This document shows, in pieces, positions 10,201-16,876 of a stretch of DNA of 64,000 nucleotides; the stretch's first letter is position 1, and each line of letters opens with the position of its first letter. The DNA is from Dyadobacter bucti (GTDB lineage Bacteria > Bacteroidota > Bacteroidia > Cytophagales > Spirosomataceae): contig NZ_SWFP01000006.1 in the NCBI RefSeq assembly GCF_005869225.1, forward strand, positions 420,159 through 484,158, written 5' to 3'. Position numbers and translations under genes: made by a program. The notes beneath the pieces are model-generated. The model searched no databases, was not told the DNA's origin, and saw nothing but the letters and a program-made list of their open reading frames with translations.

Positions 10201-10618
10201 TGTGCTAAACTGTAATTCTGAAATTCTCGCTACGCCTGGAAGTTATGAATTGCTGGTGACCGGTAGTGATCATGTGGGAAATACTTCTGCGAATCCTTAT
10301 ACCATAAGTTTTCAGATTGTTTCAGAGGTGACAAATCCGCTAAAAGTTATCGTCAGTCCTAATCCTGCTACTACTTATGTCAGATTTGAGACGGAGGCCA
10401 CAGAACTGCAAACTTATGACTACATCGAAATGCTGGTATATAATAAGAACAGCGTGTTGATAGACAGCAAACGAATAAACTCGCCCGGCCCAGGAATCAA
10501 GGAATGGTATTGGACACCCCATTTTTTACCCGGGGGTATTTACTATTATAAAGTTAACTTTTTTAAGGGGGATAATTTAGAAAATCACATTACCGGTAAA
10601 ATAGCATTGATTCGATAG
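7283..10618 (+). CDS. second secreted C25 cysteine peptidase, paralogue of the preceding gene
   Basis: From the ATG at 7283 this is 1111 residues with a signal peptide ending in IPIAYSQ. An upstream in-frame start at 7253 adds ten residues and is less likely. It is collinear with the preceding protein, including the shared stretch DIYNQFNYGEPSPVAIRRF, and keeps the dyad: His619 in YFGHGSL and Cys653 in FTGCGVGNVFSG. Unlike its neighbour, it has an inserted CARDB-like segment (about residues 760-880, IKIVSESPDKTIGQ...) and an Ig-like segment (LIAPAIDVWFNN...) before the C-terminal sorting tail (VSPNPATTYVRF ... GGIYYYKV ... GKIALIR). It is probably a T9SS-exported surface peptidase. Natural substrates are unknown. 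Confidence 0.87.
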   Translation: MKNILSRTIAICTIVTLGIAKIPIAYSQVQPANSWIEYEQSYVKIGVVQKGVHKIQFSALPGNFATGLKDNIQLWRRGKQVAILNIDNEGILFYGVPNDGSSDSILYRPHSARINPYWSFFSDESSYFLTIGKSAGLRSVQITKPVDTGLQSTLYHRASSVTVLKDEYSLSTLTYLSPSLINSFFEIGASRTGKIIVQGKPINIAFQLTNRVSTDLSRPSIKLMVHGRSPGIRNVEVYVGKSAASLRLVKSISSQGFSGVDYSFNLDEGDFDTVTNSGVLSVKSVSSDVNDAFSIAYYSISYPQNFDLEGKSLAELQLEGTNDQYSKISLTNADSKVRVLDITDPDRASIVIGSLNALMVPRIAGKELKLFVSSEVVTVPTAKVTNLPPFAKYPTSPNFIIVTSENLLTGANEYASYRSSVHGGEHKTLVANIKDIYNQFNYGEPSPVAIRRFMEHILAAGTEGKYLFLIGKSITLNERMVRELPDEVPSIGYPGSDILLVEGLAGAPRDVPAVPVGRLTAVSNKNISDYLQKVKEYENSLSGDYSWRKKVLHLNGGKSVSEITQLKNILSALTPTVENGLVGGEVKAFVKQQAIAEVEKVVIAPEVNNGVGLITYFGHGSLTVTDLDMGYVTDASRGYNTNKMYPVMYFTGCGVGNVFSGRYNTNLSAGDKYALSLDWLLTPNKGAVSIIANSYNSFVTPASRYLKELYNNIFTDPNTSNLPIGDIQSAVARKIISEDANVFNVSNVHQSVLQGDPALKVISMPLPDYAIDRDAGIKIVSESPDKTIGQSTTLSVKIYLQNFGRYNKSESIPIELSVSYGGASEISTHNVTGFAQRDTLSISLPNERKISKIQVRIDPKKTKVELSDNNNSAELFVDWEVAKNETIYPEGIVEDLIAPAIDVWFNNRMIRNGEGVGVNPNIQIVLTDDRFLTVDTTNVSVFLRSCPDNSCDFKRINYSDGTLKITSTTDKSAVLNCNSEILATPGSYELLVTGSDHVGNTSANPYTISFQIVSEVTNPLKVIVSPNPATTYVRFETEATELQTYDYIEMLVYNKNSVLIDSKRINSPGPGIKEWYWTPHFLPGGIYYYKVNFFKGDNLENHITGKIALIR

Positions 10619-10651
10619 CAATGAGTTGAGGGGTAGCTAGTAAAAAACTAT

Positions 10652-12589
10652 CTAATTTTTTAGAGAGTCAAGCCACACAGACAAAGATATTGTCCTTGTT
10701 ATATAGAAGTAAGTTATTGATTTCTGAGCGTAGGGAATCCTGTCATTCAGCAATATTTTCACCAACTGGTTAAATTTTCTTTTATCAACGTAATTCCATA
10801 CATCCCGGCCATCACTTAGGTAGTCCTGCCCTTGTGTAAATAGCCTCAGCGTCATTTTTTCGCCGTCTAAAGAGCTGACTGTGGACTTTGTGTTACGTCT
10901 CCGAACCTCTTCAATTAAAATTCCCTTCATTGCTTCGCGAAAATGAGCTCGTCCTATACCATCGCCATACTTTATGATGTTTGGAACAGCCATGGAAAGT
11001 TCGAAGAGATCTTTGTTCATGAGGGGCGAACAAGTCCTAAGCCCGAAATGATTGTCCAGCATGAAGTGCTGCTCCCTACTTCTTATAATATGTGGATGAA
11101 ACACGTCATCAAATGAGTCTTGGTACTCGCTAGGTAAACCATTTCTTAAGGACACCGGAAAGTTTATCTCACCGTGGGAAGGCTTCACCGATGTAGCAAA
11201 GTCATCCCTGGCAATGGAAGCTACATTTTCAGCCCGTCTCTTGACTGCTCTCAAAAACAAAGTTTTCGATGCCCTTCTTGCAAAGTAGTAATAAGAGATA
11301 CCCAATTCTCTTGATACTTCTTTATACATAGCGAATAACTCACGAATAGGTAGATTCCTAAATGCGGTGAAGCGTCTGTATAAATAGTTTTGTAGAATAA
11401 GGTGGTACCGTTTTTCAAAAGAAAACGTGTCCCAGGTTGAAAACTGCCTGGAAAGCCTGATATGACTCGTGCTCAGCCGGGTGAGATGCTTAAACAATGG
11501 CCAATTCTTTTCGTCGAAAGATTGCCCAAGGACTTCATCGCCATAACCAATTATAGAATCTCCCCCAAGGCCATTCAGAAGGATATCGCAACCATAACCC
11601 TTGATCTGGGAAAGAAAATGCCAGTGAGTGGCAGGAGAGAGAAACTGTGCTTCGGGTTGACCGTATAAGTCGATACTTAGTTTAAGGTTTTTTATGTCAT
11701 CTTCGGAGCGGTACATCAGATGATGAACAGAATCGACATCTTTGGCCACTAGCTCGGCGTATCCACTTTCATCTGATTCCTGATTGTTTGCACGGATATG
11801 AAATGTATGCAACGGCCTGTCTGGGTATAAGTGTCGAAAAGAAGAGCATATAGAGGACGAGTCTAATCCACCACTCAAATCCGACCCAATCACCTTGGTT
11901 TGGTCACGTGTGGCTATTCGAATTGACTTTAAAAATTGGTCACGAATAGCATCTCCAAAATCTTCCGTGGTTTTTAAAAATGCCCATTTGTCCGGGTTGA
12001 AGCGTATTGCAACCTCACTTGCTGCCATACGAGAGCCCACTGTCAATATGTGACCTGGTAATGCTGACTTTATCTGACCAAAAAATGTTGATGACGCATC
12101 CCGATCTGAATCAACATAATTATCAGAAATATAAGAGACAATTTTGTACGTATTTATATGAGAAAAATCCGCCAGATTAAACCTCCTCAGCAGACCATTG
12201 ATGTTGGTTGAAAATGCAAAAAATGCATTCGGAACATGTATGTAAAAAAGAGGTATTGAGCCAAAAACATCCCGGAATAAAAATAGGGTTTGACTTTCTT
12301 CATCAAACCATACACCGATGTTTGGGCCAATAAAAGGGGAAGAACTTAAGCCTTGTCGAAAGTCACTGAAGGAATAGTGGGCCCTGACTTCGTCACTACT
12401 CAAAATTTTAGTGTCACCGGCTTTGGTTCTGTAACCTATGATTGTATTAAGGTCAGAGCATTTAATTTCGTCGAATCCAGACTCTCCGATGAGACCATTT
12501 TCAAAAAAAAATACATTATCATAACCATTCGATGATTTTTCATCAATACGACTACGATAATGTATTACACCTTCTATAAGAAACGGCAT
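10652..12589 (-). CDS. asparagine-synthetase-like lasso peptide cyclase (C protein)
   Basis: This 645-residue protein has the two-domain layout of class B asparagine synthetases: an N-terminal glutaminase-like fold (about 1-190) and a C-terminal ATP-pyrophosphatase domain (about 215-600). The AMP-forming P-loop SGGLDSSS is at 239-246, and a second conserved loop, LNGLGGDSIIGYG, is at about 338. The catalytic Cys2 of true glutamine amidotransferases is absent (the N-terminus is MPFLIEG), as in lasso cyclases of the McjC type. These activate the ring Asp/Glu side chain as an adenylate and join it to the core N-terminus. A lasso precursor gene ends 25 bp upstream on the same strand, which is the main reason for this call over a generic asparagine synthase. 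Confidence 0.85.
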   Translation of the reverse strand: MPFLIEGVIHYRSRIDEKSSNGYDNVFFFENGLIGESGFDEIKCSDLNTIIGYRTKAGDTKILSSDEVRAHYSFSDFRQGLSSSPFIGPNIGVWFDEESQTLFLFRDVFGSIPLFYIHVPNAFFAFSTNINGLLRRFNLADFSHINTYKIVSYISDNYVDSDRDASSTFFGQIKSALPGHILTVGSRMAASEVAIRFNPDKWAFLKTTEDFGDAIRDQFLKSIRIATRDQTKVIGSDLSGGLDSSSICSSFRHLYPDRPLHTFHIRANNQESDESGYAELVAKDVDSVHHLMYRSEDDIKNLKLSIDLYGQPEAQFLSPATHWHFLSQIKGYGCDILLNGLGGDSIIGYGDEVLGQSFDEKNWPLFKHLTRLSTSHIRLSRQFSTWDTFSFEKRYHLILQNYLYRRFTAFRNLPIRELFAMYKEVSRELGISYYYFARRASKTLFLRAVKRRAENVASIARDDFATSVKPSHGEINFPVSLRNGLPSEYQDSFDDVFHPHIIRSREQHFMLDNHFGLRTCSPLMNKDLFELSMAVPNIIKYGDGIGRAHFREAMKGILIEEVRRRNTKSTVSSLDGEKMTLRLFTQGQDYLSDGRDVWNYVDKRKFNQLVKILLNDRIPYAQKSITYFYITRTISLSVWLDSLKN

Positions 12590-12614
12590 TAGAAATCGAA
12601 AAATAGACTATTCT

Positions 12615-12776
12615 CTACTGTTCGGTTTTGCCATCATATTTTGCTGGATCGAAACCTCCGTCAAAAGAGCTGCCAAGCTTCCCCTTAGTTAATTGTTCAA
12701 TAGAACCCAATTGATTAAGCATCGGACGACGATACATTTTTTTTGCTGCTGTAGGGTGTGTACGAAATGTTTTCAT
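12615..12776 (-). CDS. lasso peptide precursor (A peptide), 53 residues
   Basis: This small gene was found by reading the gap upstream of the cyclase. The protein starts MKTFRTHPTAAKKM. Residues 15-30 read YRRPMLNQLGSIEQLT, an exact match to the lasso leader motif YxxPxLxxxGxxxxxT, which the RRE domain of B1 recognises in this class. Thr30 is expected at the penultimate leader position, so the leader ends at Lys31 and the core is residues 32-53 (22 residues). The core begins GKLGSSFD, putting Asp at core position 8, right for a Gly1-Asp8 isopeptide ring. The loop and tail then start GGFDPAKYDG and end KTEQ. A Bacteroidota-like promoter lies about 35-65 bp upstream. The product's topology and activity are unproven. 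Confidence 0.85.
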   Translation of the reverse strand: MKTFRTHPTAAKKMYRRPMLNQLGSIEQLTKGKLGSSFDGGFDPAKYDGKTEQ

Positions 12777-12811
12777 CACAAGTTGTTTAAAGTGTTTTAA
12801 ATTCTACCTGG

Positions 12812-12842
12812 TAAAGTTAAGCTTCTTTAATAACTATTCAAA
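12812..12842 (-). promoter_or_regulatory. predicted promoter of the lasso precursor-cyclase unit
   Basis: On the minus strand a TTTG (complement of 12839-12842) is followed after 19 bp by TAACTTTA (complement of 12812-12819). This matches the Bacteroidota -33 TTTG / -7 TAnnTTTG pattern with one mismatch. It lies about 36 bp upstream of the precursor ATG, so precursor and cyclase could be transcribed separately from the lipoprotein genes before them. Confidence 0.45.
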
Positions 12843-12890
12843 TGCTTTTGGAAAAAACATCAAAATTGACTCCTTAGCTGATTGGTCAAC

Positions 12891-13628
12891 TCAATTATTT
12901 TTTCCGACGCTATTGAAGGATTTTACAATATGATACCCTGATTCAATTTCTCTAGTATCGCTACTGAGGCACTGTTCTGTCTGACAATACTCAAAAGATA
13001 TTTGTTCATCAAATATAAGCCCAACTCCCTTTGCGTATTGTTTTACACTTACATATTTATTAATAACTGACGAATCCATCCTTTCAACAACCTTTACGGT
13101 ACTTTCAAAAAGGTGCCCGGATAAGGAAACAGATTTATCGATATTTTCGTAGTGATAATTTTCAACGTCCAGAGAATTATAGGTATTGCCATTCCATCTT
13201 ACATATGATTCTACCGGAAGTGCTAACGAGAATACCGTTTGATTGTCAATAGTAGTTAAAATCTTATCTGGGGAGCTTTTTATGCTGTATTCTTTGAATT
13301 TATGCCAATAATCAGTTTCCGAATTTCGCCTATATTTTGATACAATAAAATCTGTTACGTTGTCTACATTTGAAGTTGATGACTCAACCTGATCTTTCTC
13401 TTGCCATGCCGAAGTAACAGGCTCTGAACTTCCCGCAGCAAAAACATCTTGTTTTACATCATAAACTATAAAAGACCCCAATTCTAACGGGAAATATCTG
13501 TATGAATCAACTGGTGTGTTGGAAGATTCCTGACAAGCAGAGATCCAAAAAAAAAATAAGATGACCGTCCAAGGGATTTTTTTTGTATTTCCTTTTATAA
13601 GTCTTATTCCGTCAGAAAATGTGTGCAT
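12891..13628 (-). CDS. hypothetical lipoprotein upstream of the lasso precursor
   Basis: This 245-residue protein has an N-terminal hydrophobic stretch (WTVILFFFW) ending in the lipobox ISAC, with Cys32 as the lipidation site, so it should be anchored in a membrane by lipid. The rest is a soluble beta-rich domain (YRYFPLELGSFIVYDVKQDVF ... YAKGVGLIFDEQ) resembling many uncharacterised Bacteroidota lipoproteins. A second Cys pair occurs near the C-terminus (YCQTEQC). It sits 17 bp downstream of another lipoprotein gene and 114 bp upstream of the lasso precursor on the same strand. A role in lasso peptide immunity or handling is possible but rests on position alone. Confidence 0.7.
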   Translation of the reverse strand: MHTFSDGIRLIKGNTKKIPWTVILFFFWISACQESSNTPVDSYRYFPLELGSFIVYDVKQDVFAAGSSEPVTSAWQEKDQVESSTSNVDNVTDFIVSKYRRNSETDYWHKFKEYSIKSSPDKILTTIDNQTVFSLALPVESYVRWNGNTYNSLDVENYHYENIDKSVSLSGHLFESTVKVVERMDSSVINKYVSVKQYAKGVGLIFDEQISFEYCQTEQCLSSDTREIESGYHIVKSFNSVGKNN

Positions 13629-13645
13629 ATATAATAATCCAATAT

Positions 13646-14116
13646 TTACTGTCTTTTGTATATTCTTGTTGGTGGAGTAACCACTTTACCTGTTTTTTTA
13701 TACGTTCCGGTAGATTTAATGGTAAGAGTACGACCAGTAACTATTCCTATTTCCTTAGTCATTAATACGTCACCAGGTACCGTTATCTCCTTTTCTACGT
13801 TCATGGTCACACTATTTGCAACTGTCGTCGTTAAAACAATATTATCAACAACGCTGGTAGTCGTCTCTGAGGTATACTGTGGGTCTCTTGCAATAAAATT
13901 ATATGTTGATGTGACTTTCACGGAGTTGTCACTAACACGGGAAATATCTAAATCGGTTTTATAATCGTAACCATTTTCAACATTAAGCTCGCCAATCCAC
14001 TTCCCAACAAAAACCTTCGATAAATCCGGATCTATTTCCTCCTTCTTGCAGGAAGACAAAACAACTGATGACAAAATAAACGTAAAGAGAACGAGAGTAG
14101 AAGCATAACGTTTCAT
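13646..14116 (-). CDS. hypothetical small lipoprotein
   Basis: This 156-residue protein has a type II signal peptide (MKRYASTLVLFTFILSSVVLSSC) whose lipobox Cys is residue 23, followed by charged residues (KKEEIDPD). The mature part begins with FVGKWIGELNVENG, resembling the start of lipocalin-like calycin domains common in Bacteroidota lipoproteins, and is Thr/Val rich. It is the first gene of the minus-strand block that continues with a second lipoprotein, the lasso precursor and the cyclase. Function is unknown. Confidence 0.7.
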   Translation of the reverse strand: MKRYASTLVLFTFILSSVVLSSCKKEEIDPDLSKVFVGKWIGELNVENGYDYKTDLDISRVSDNSVKVTSTYNFIARDPQYTSETTTSVVDNIVLTTTVANSVTMNVEKEITVPGDVLMTKEIGIVTGRTLTIKSTGTYKKTGKVVTPPTRIYKRQ

Positions 14117-14130
14117 GAGTAGTATATCGT

Positions 14131-14319
14131 TTAGTAAGAATTAAAAGTTACAAGTTTCGTTTTGGCTGACTTTAAACCGCGTGATTTATAAACATCCGTC
14201 GATTCATCACAAAAGTCGTACCATACCGTAGAGGAAGAAGAGTATTGAGCCTTAAAGATAAATAATGTTTTTTGAATTGTAGACCATTGGACACCCAGGA
14301 TTTCATTCTGCGGCCAAAT
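14131..14319 (-). pseudogene. possible gene remnant: 62-codon open frame with no usable start
   Basis: Between uridine kinase and the lipoprotein block, the minus strand holds an open frame with protein-like composition (WPQNEILGVQWSTIQKTLFI ... VWYDFCDESTDVYKS) that ends in a stop at 14131-14133. It contains no ATG, GTG or TTG, and a stop codon lies directly before it. It looks like the C-terminal remnant of a decayed gene, perhaps one with a KTSC-like fold, though that resemblance is weak. A chance open frame is the alternative. Confidence 0.25.
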
Positions 14320-14341
14320 TTAGATCTGACACTGGGTTTTG

Positions 14342-14977
14342 TTACCTCGTTTCAAGCTTACCTTTTAAGAATCCAATCAGCACCTGCAAGCCTGTATCAA
14401 AGCGGGAATTGTTGTTGATAATGATGTCTGCCTCGGAACGGAGCGGTAAGATGAACTTGTCGTATGTGGGCGCAACGTGGTGTTCCCACCGATACAATAC
14501 GTCGTCCAGATCGTAGCCACGTTCGTTGTTGTCGCGGATGATCCGTCTTTTGATTTTTACATGCTCCTTCGCGTCCACAAAGATTTTCAGGTCGATGAGG
14601 CGGGCGATTTCAGGGAAGTAAAAAACAAAAATGCCTTCAACTATGATAATCGGCCTTGGTTCAAAAACAAGGATTTCGGGTTTTATGAGCGGGTTGTTGA
14701 AGGTATATTCTTTTTGATGCACTTCTCTTCCAGCCCGCAAAACGGCAATATGTTCCGCAAACAGGTGATGGTCAATTGTTTCGGGAAGATCAAAATTTTC
14801 CACGCCGTTTTCGTCCCTAGGAATTTCGTGGATAGGTCGGTAGTAGTTGTCCTGTGAAATGCGCGTGACTTCTTCCTTCGTAAATGCATCCATCAGGCTC
14901 TTCATAAAATATGTTTTGCCCGAAGCACTGCCTCCGGTAATCCCGACAATATAGGGTGGTTTCTCTTGTGCTGTCAT
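14342..14977 (-). CDS. udk: uridine kinase
   Basis: This 211-residue protein phosphorylates uridine and cytidine to UMP and CMP in pyrimidine salvage. The P-loop GITGGSASGKT is at about residues 13-23. It is followed by the family's RISQDNYY segment, VENFDLPETID and the nucleoside-binding/lid segment VKIKRRIIRDNNERGYD. Length and motifs are complete. It is the last gene of the minus-strand series gcvT - comB - repeat protein - porZ - udk, 50 bp after porZ. Confidence 0.95.
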   Translation of the reverse strand: MTAQEKPPYIVGITGGSASGKTYFMKSLMDAFTKEEVTRISQDNYYRPIHEIPRDENGVENFDLPETIDHHLFAEHIAVLRAGREVHQKEYTFNNPLIKPEILVFEPRPIIIVEGIFVFYFPEIARLIDLKIFVDAKEHVKIKRRIIRDNNERGYDLDDVLYRWEHHVAPTYDKFILPLRSEADIIINNNSRFDTGLQVLIGFLKGKLETR

Positions 14978-15027
14978 AATCAGACTACGGAGCTTGTTAA
15001 CCGCGTGAATAAATTTAAGGTATTGTT

Positions 15028-16845
15028 TCAGTCAATGACGGCAAATTTGGTGACGTATTTCTCTGTTCCGTCTGCGGACACGACAAATACCATATAAATC
15101 CCGCCTCTCACCCGCGAACCGTTGTAGGTGTTGAGATTCCAGGAGGCGGTACCGCCCTCGGATCTTGTTTCAAAAACAAGTCGGCCTGAAAGTTCTGTAA
15201 TTTTTACGATGGAATTGTCCATCAGACCTTGTATACCAATGTTTCCACTGTACCCAGGACGCACCGGATTGGGGAAAATAGCAACAGCAGATAGATTTTC
15301 TAAGGCAGTTGTTGAATTGCTGCGGTAGGATACCATACCATTGGGGGTGTCGATAAAAAGGACACCGCTTTCACTATCAAATTGCAATGCATTAATCTGG
15401 TCTGAGGGAAGGGGGCTGTCTGCTGCTGTAAATTTTTGAATTAGTTCTGTTCCATCTTCATTAAAGAGATATAGTCCATTTCGTGTCCCGATCCACTTAC
15501 GGTTGCCAGGCTCAATGGCGATAGCAGTACATTTTTCATTTGCAAAAAGCTTCCGCTGGCCGTAGATAGGTGATATAGCATCCACGCGCGCACTTCCCAG
15601 AACATCGTCGGGTATGATATAGCCGACCCCCTTATCGCTCGCGAACCATATATAACCTTCCTGATCGGAAGCCAGACTATTGATAAAGGGAGATGGAAGG
15701 CTGCCGGTGCCGACCGTGGAACTAAGTCTTCGCTGCTGGTTAGTCTGGTTGTTTTTGACAAGGATTCCTCCGGCAAGGTTTGCAGGGAGCCGGACCCAGG
15801 CCAAACCGTTCCGGTCAACGATTAAAGAATCCTTTTTAGGAAATATAGTTGTGTCGCTTTGCTCTGGGATATAGGAAGTGAAACCATTGCTGGTGTTGCT
15901 TATCAAACCATTTTTTGCATCCGCAGTCCAAAATATTTCAGAAGCGGTTGCTACTGTTCCGGATGCTGACTGGAATAAAGGATCCTTTAAAGTCGTCGTT
16001 TTATCCTGTTCATCCAATTTCACAATCTCCCGATCTAGGGTAACAATCAAGCTTCCACGGTAATTTGTAAATGAACAGCCTTTACTATCAGAAGTTACAA
16101 CAGATTTCCAGTTGGTTTTTTCTCTTTTAAATACACCTTTTCCGGAAAAGCCAGCATAAATATTGTCGTTAAAAAAGGAGATGGCTATCGGATTGGAGGG
16201 AGCAGTAATCAATTTCCAATTGGCAAAATACTGCCGGTTAACAGTGGCTTTCATTGATGCGGCCAAAATACCTTGATCAGTGACAGCGTAAATCGAATCA
16301 TTTGCAATTAACATATCGCTAACCGCCACTTCTGCTCCGTTTGGACCAATGTACCTGTAGTTTTCTTCCGCCTCCCGGAGTTTGGTGTCCAGCACAACGA
16401 CCCCAAAACTGGTACACAAATAGGCCAGATGATTTTGTAGATTAATGCGGCTAACGCTCTTGTTTTCGGGAAGGCCGGCGGAGGTTTTAAGGGTTGGCCA
16501 TGGAATTACTTGATCCGGTTCAGACCGTTCGTTTAAATAAACAAGATCAATTTGTCCGCTCCGGTAAGCTAAGATCAGAAGGCTGTCAGAAGCATTGTAA
16601 GCCAGGCTGCTGATGCCTGTTTCACTTAGTCCATCGGACTTCGAAAATGTTTTTATTTTTTTATCAACAGGATTTATGCTGAATAAGCCATTATATGTGG
16701 AGCAGAAGATCCGATCATTAACAACTAGAACGTGCCTGGCGGAAAGGTAATTAAAATGTGTTTTCCACCCGCCCAAAGGTATATTTTGAGCCTTCGCCTT
16801 AAAAAAAACTACGCACAACAGCATCAATAATATAGCTCGTCCCAT
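15028..16845 (-). CDS. porZ: type IX secretion system accessory protein PorZ
   Basis: From the ATG at 16845 the protein is 605 residues with signal peptide MGRAILLMLLCVVFFKAKAQ; a TTG start at 16872 would add nine residues. The mature protein opens with IPLGGWKTHFNYLSARHV, typical of PorZ, and continues as two-component-regulator-type beta-propeller blades (NGLFSINP, DQGILAAS, GYIWFASDKGVGYI, NRKWIGTRNGLYLF). It ends with a sorting-like C-terminal domain (FPNPVRPGYSGNI ... LSGRLVFE ... GGIYMVFV). PorZ is part of the surface attachment complex with PorU, PorV and PorQ, which anchors T9SS cargo to A-LPS in Porphyromonas. The two C25 cargo-like proteins upstream are potential clients. Confidence 0.85.
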   Translation of the reverse strand: MGRAILLMLLCVVFFKAKAQNIPLGGWKTHFNYLSARHVLVVNDRIFCSTYNGLFSINPVDKKIKTFSKSDGLSETGISSLAYNASDSLLILAYRSGQIDLVYLNERSEPDQVIPWPTLKTSAGLPENKSVSRINLQNHLAYLCTSFGVVVLDTKLREAEENYRYIGPNGAEVAVSDMLIANDSIYAVTDQGILAASMKATVNRQYFANWKLITAPSNPIAISFFNDNIYAGFSGKGVFKREKTNWKSVVTSDSKGCSFTNYRGSLIVTLDREIVKLDEQDKTTTLKDPLFQSASGTVATASEIFWTADAKNGLISNTSNGFTSYIPEQSDTTIFPKKDSLIVDRNGLAWVRLPANLAGGILVKNNQTNQQRRLSSTVGTGSLPSPFINSLASDQEGYIWFASDKGVGYIIPDDVLGSARVDAISPIYGQRKLFANEKCTAIAIEPGNRKWIGTRNGLYLFNEDGTELIQKFTAADSPLPSDQINALQFDSESGVLFIDTPNGMVSYRSNSTTALENLSAVAIFPNPVRPGYSGNIGIQGLMDNSIVKITELSGRLVFETRSEGGTASWNLNTYNGSRVRGGIYMVFVVSADGTEKYVTKFAVID

Positions 16846-16876
16846 CAGCAGCTCGCTTTTCTGTTGAAACAATTTC

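Noticed and set aside
4267..10618. Either C25 protein being the T9SS sortase PorU
   Set aside because: No porV is adjacent, there are two tandem copies, and both carry ordinary cargo-type tails; a tree would be needed to overturn this.
10652..12589. Ordinary asparagine synthetase AsnB
   Set aside because: There is no Cys2 for glutaminase activity, and a perfect lasso precursor lies just upstream.
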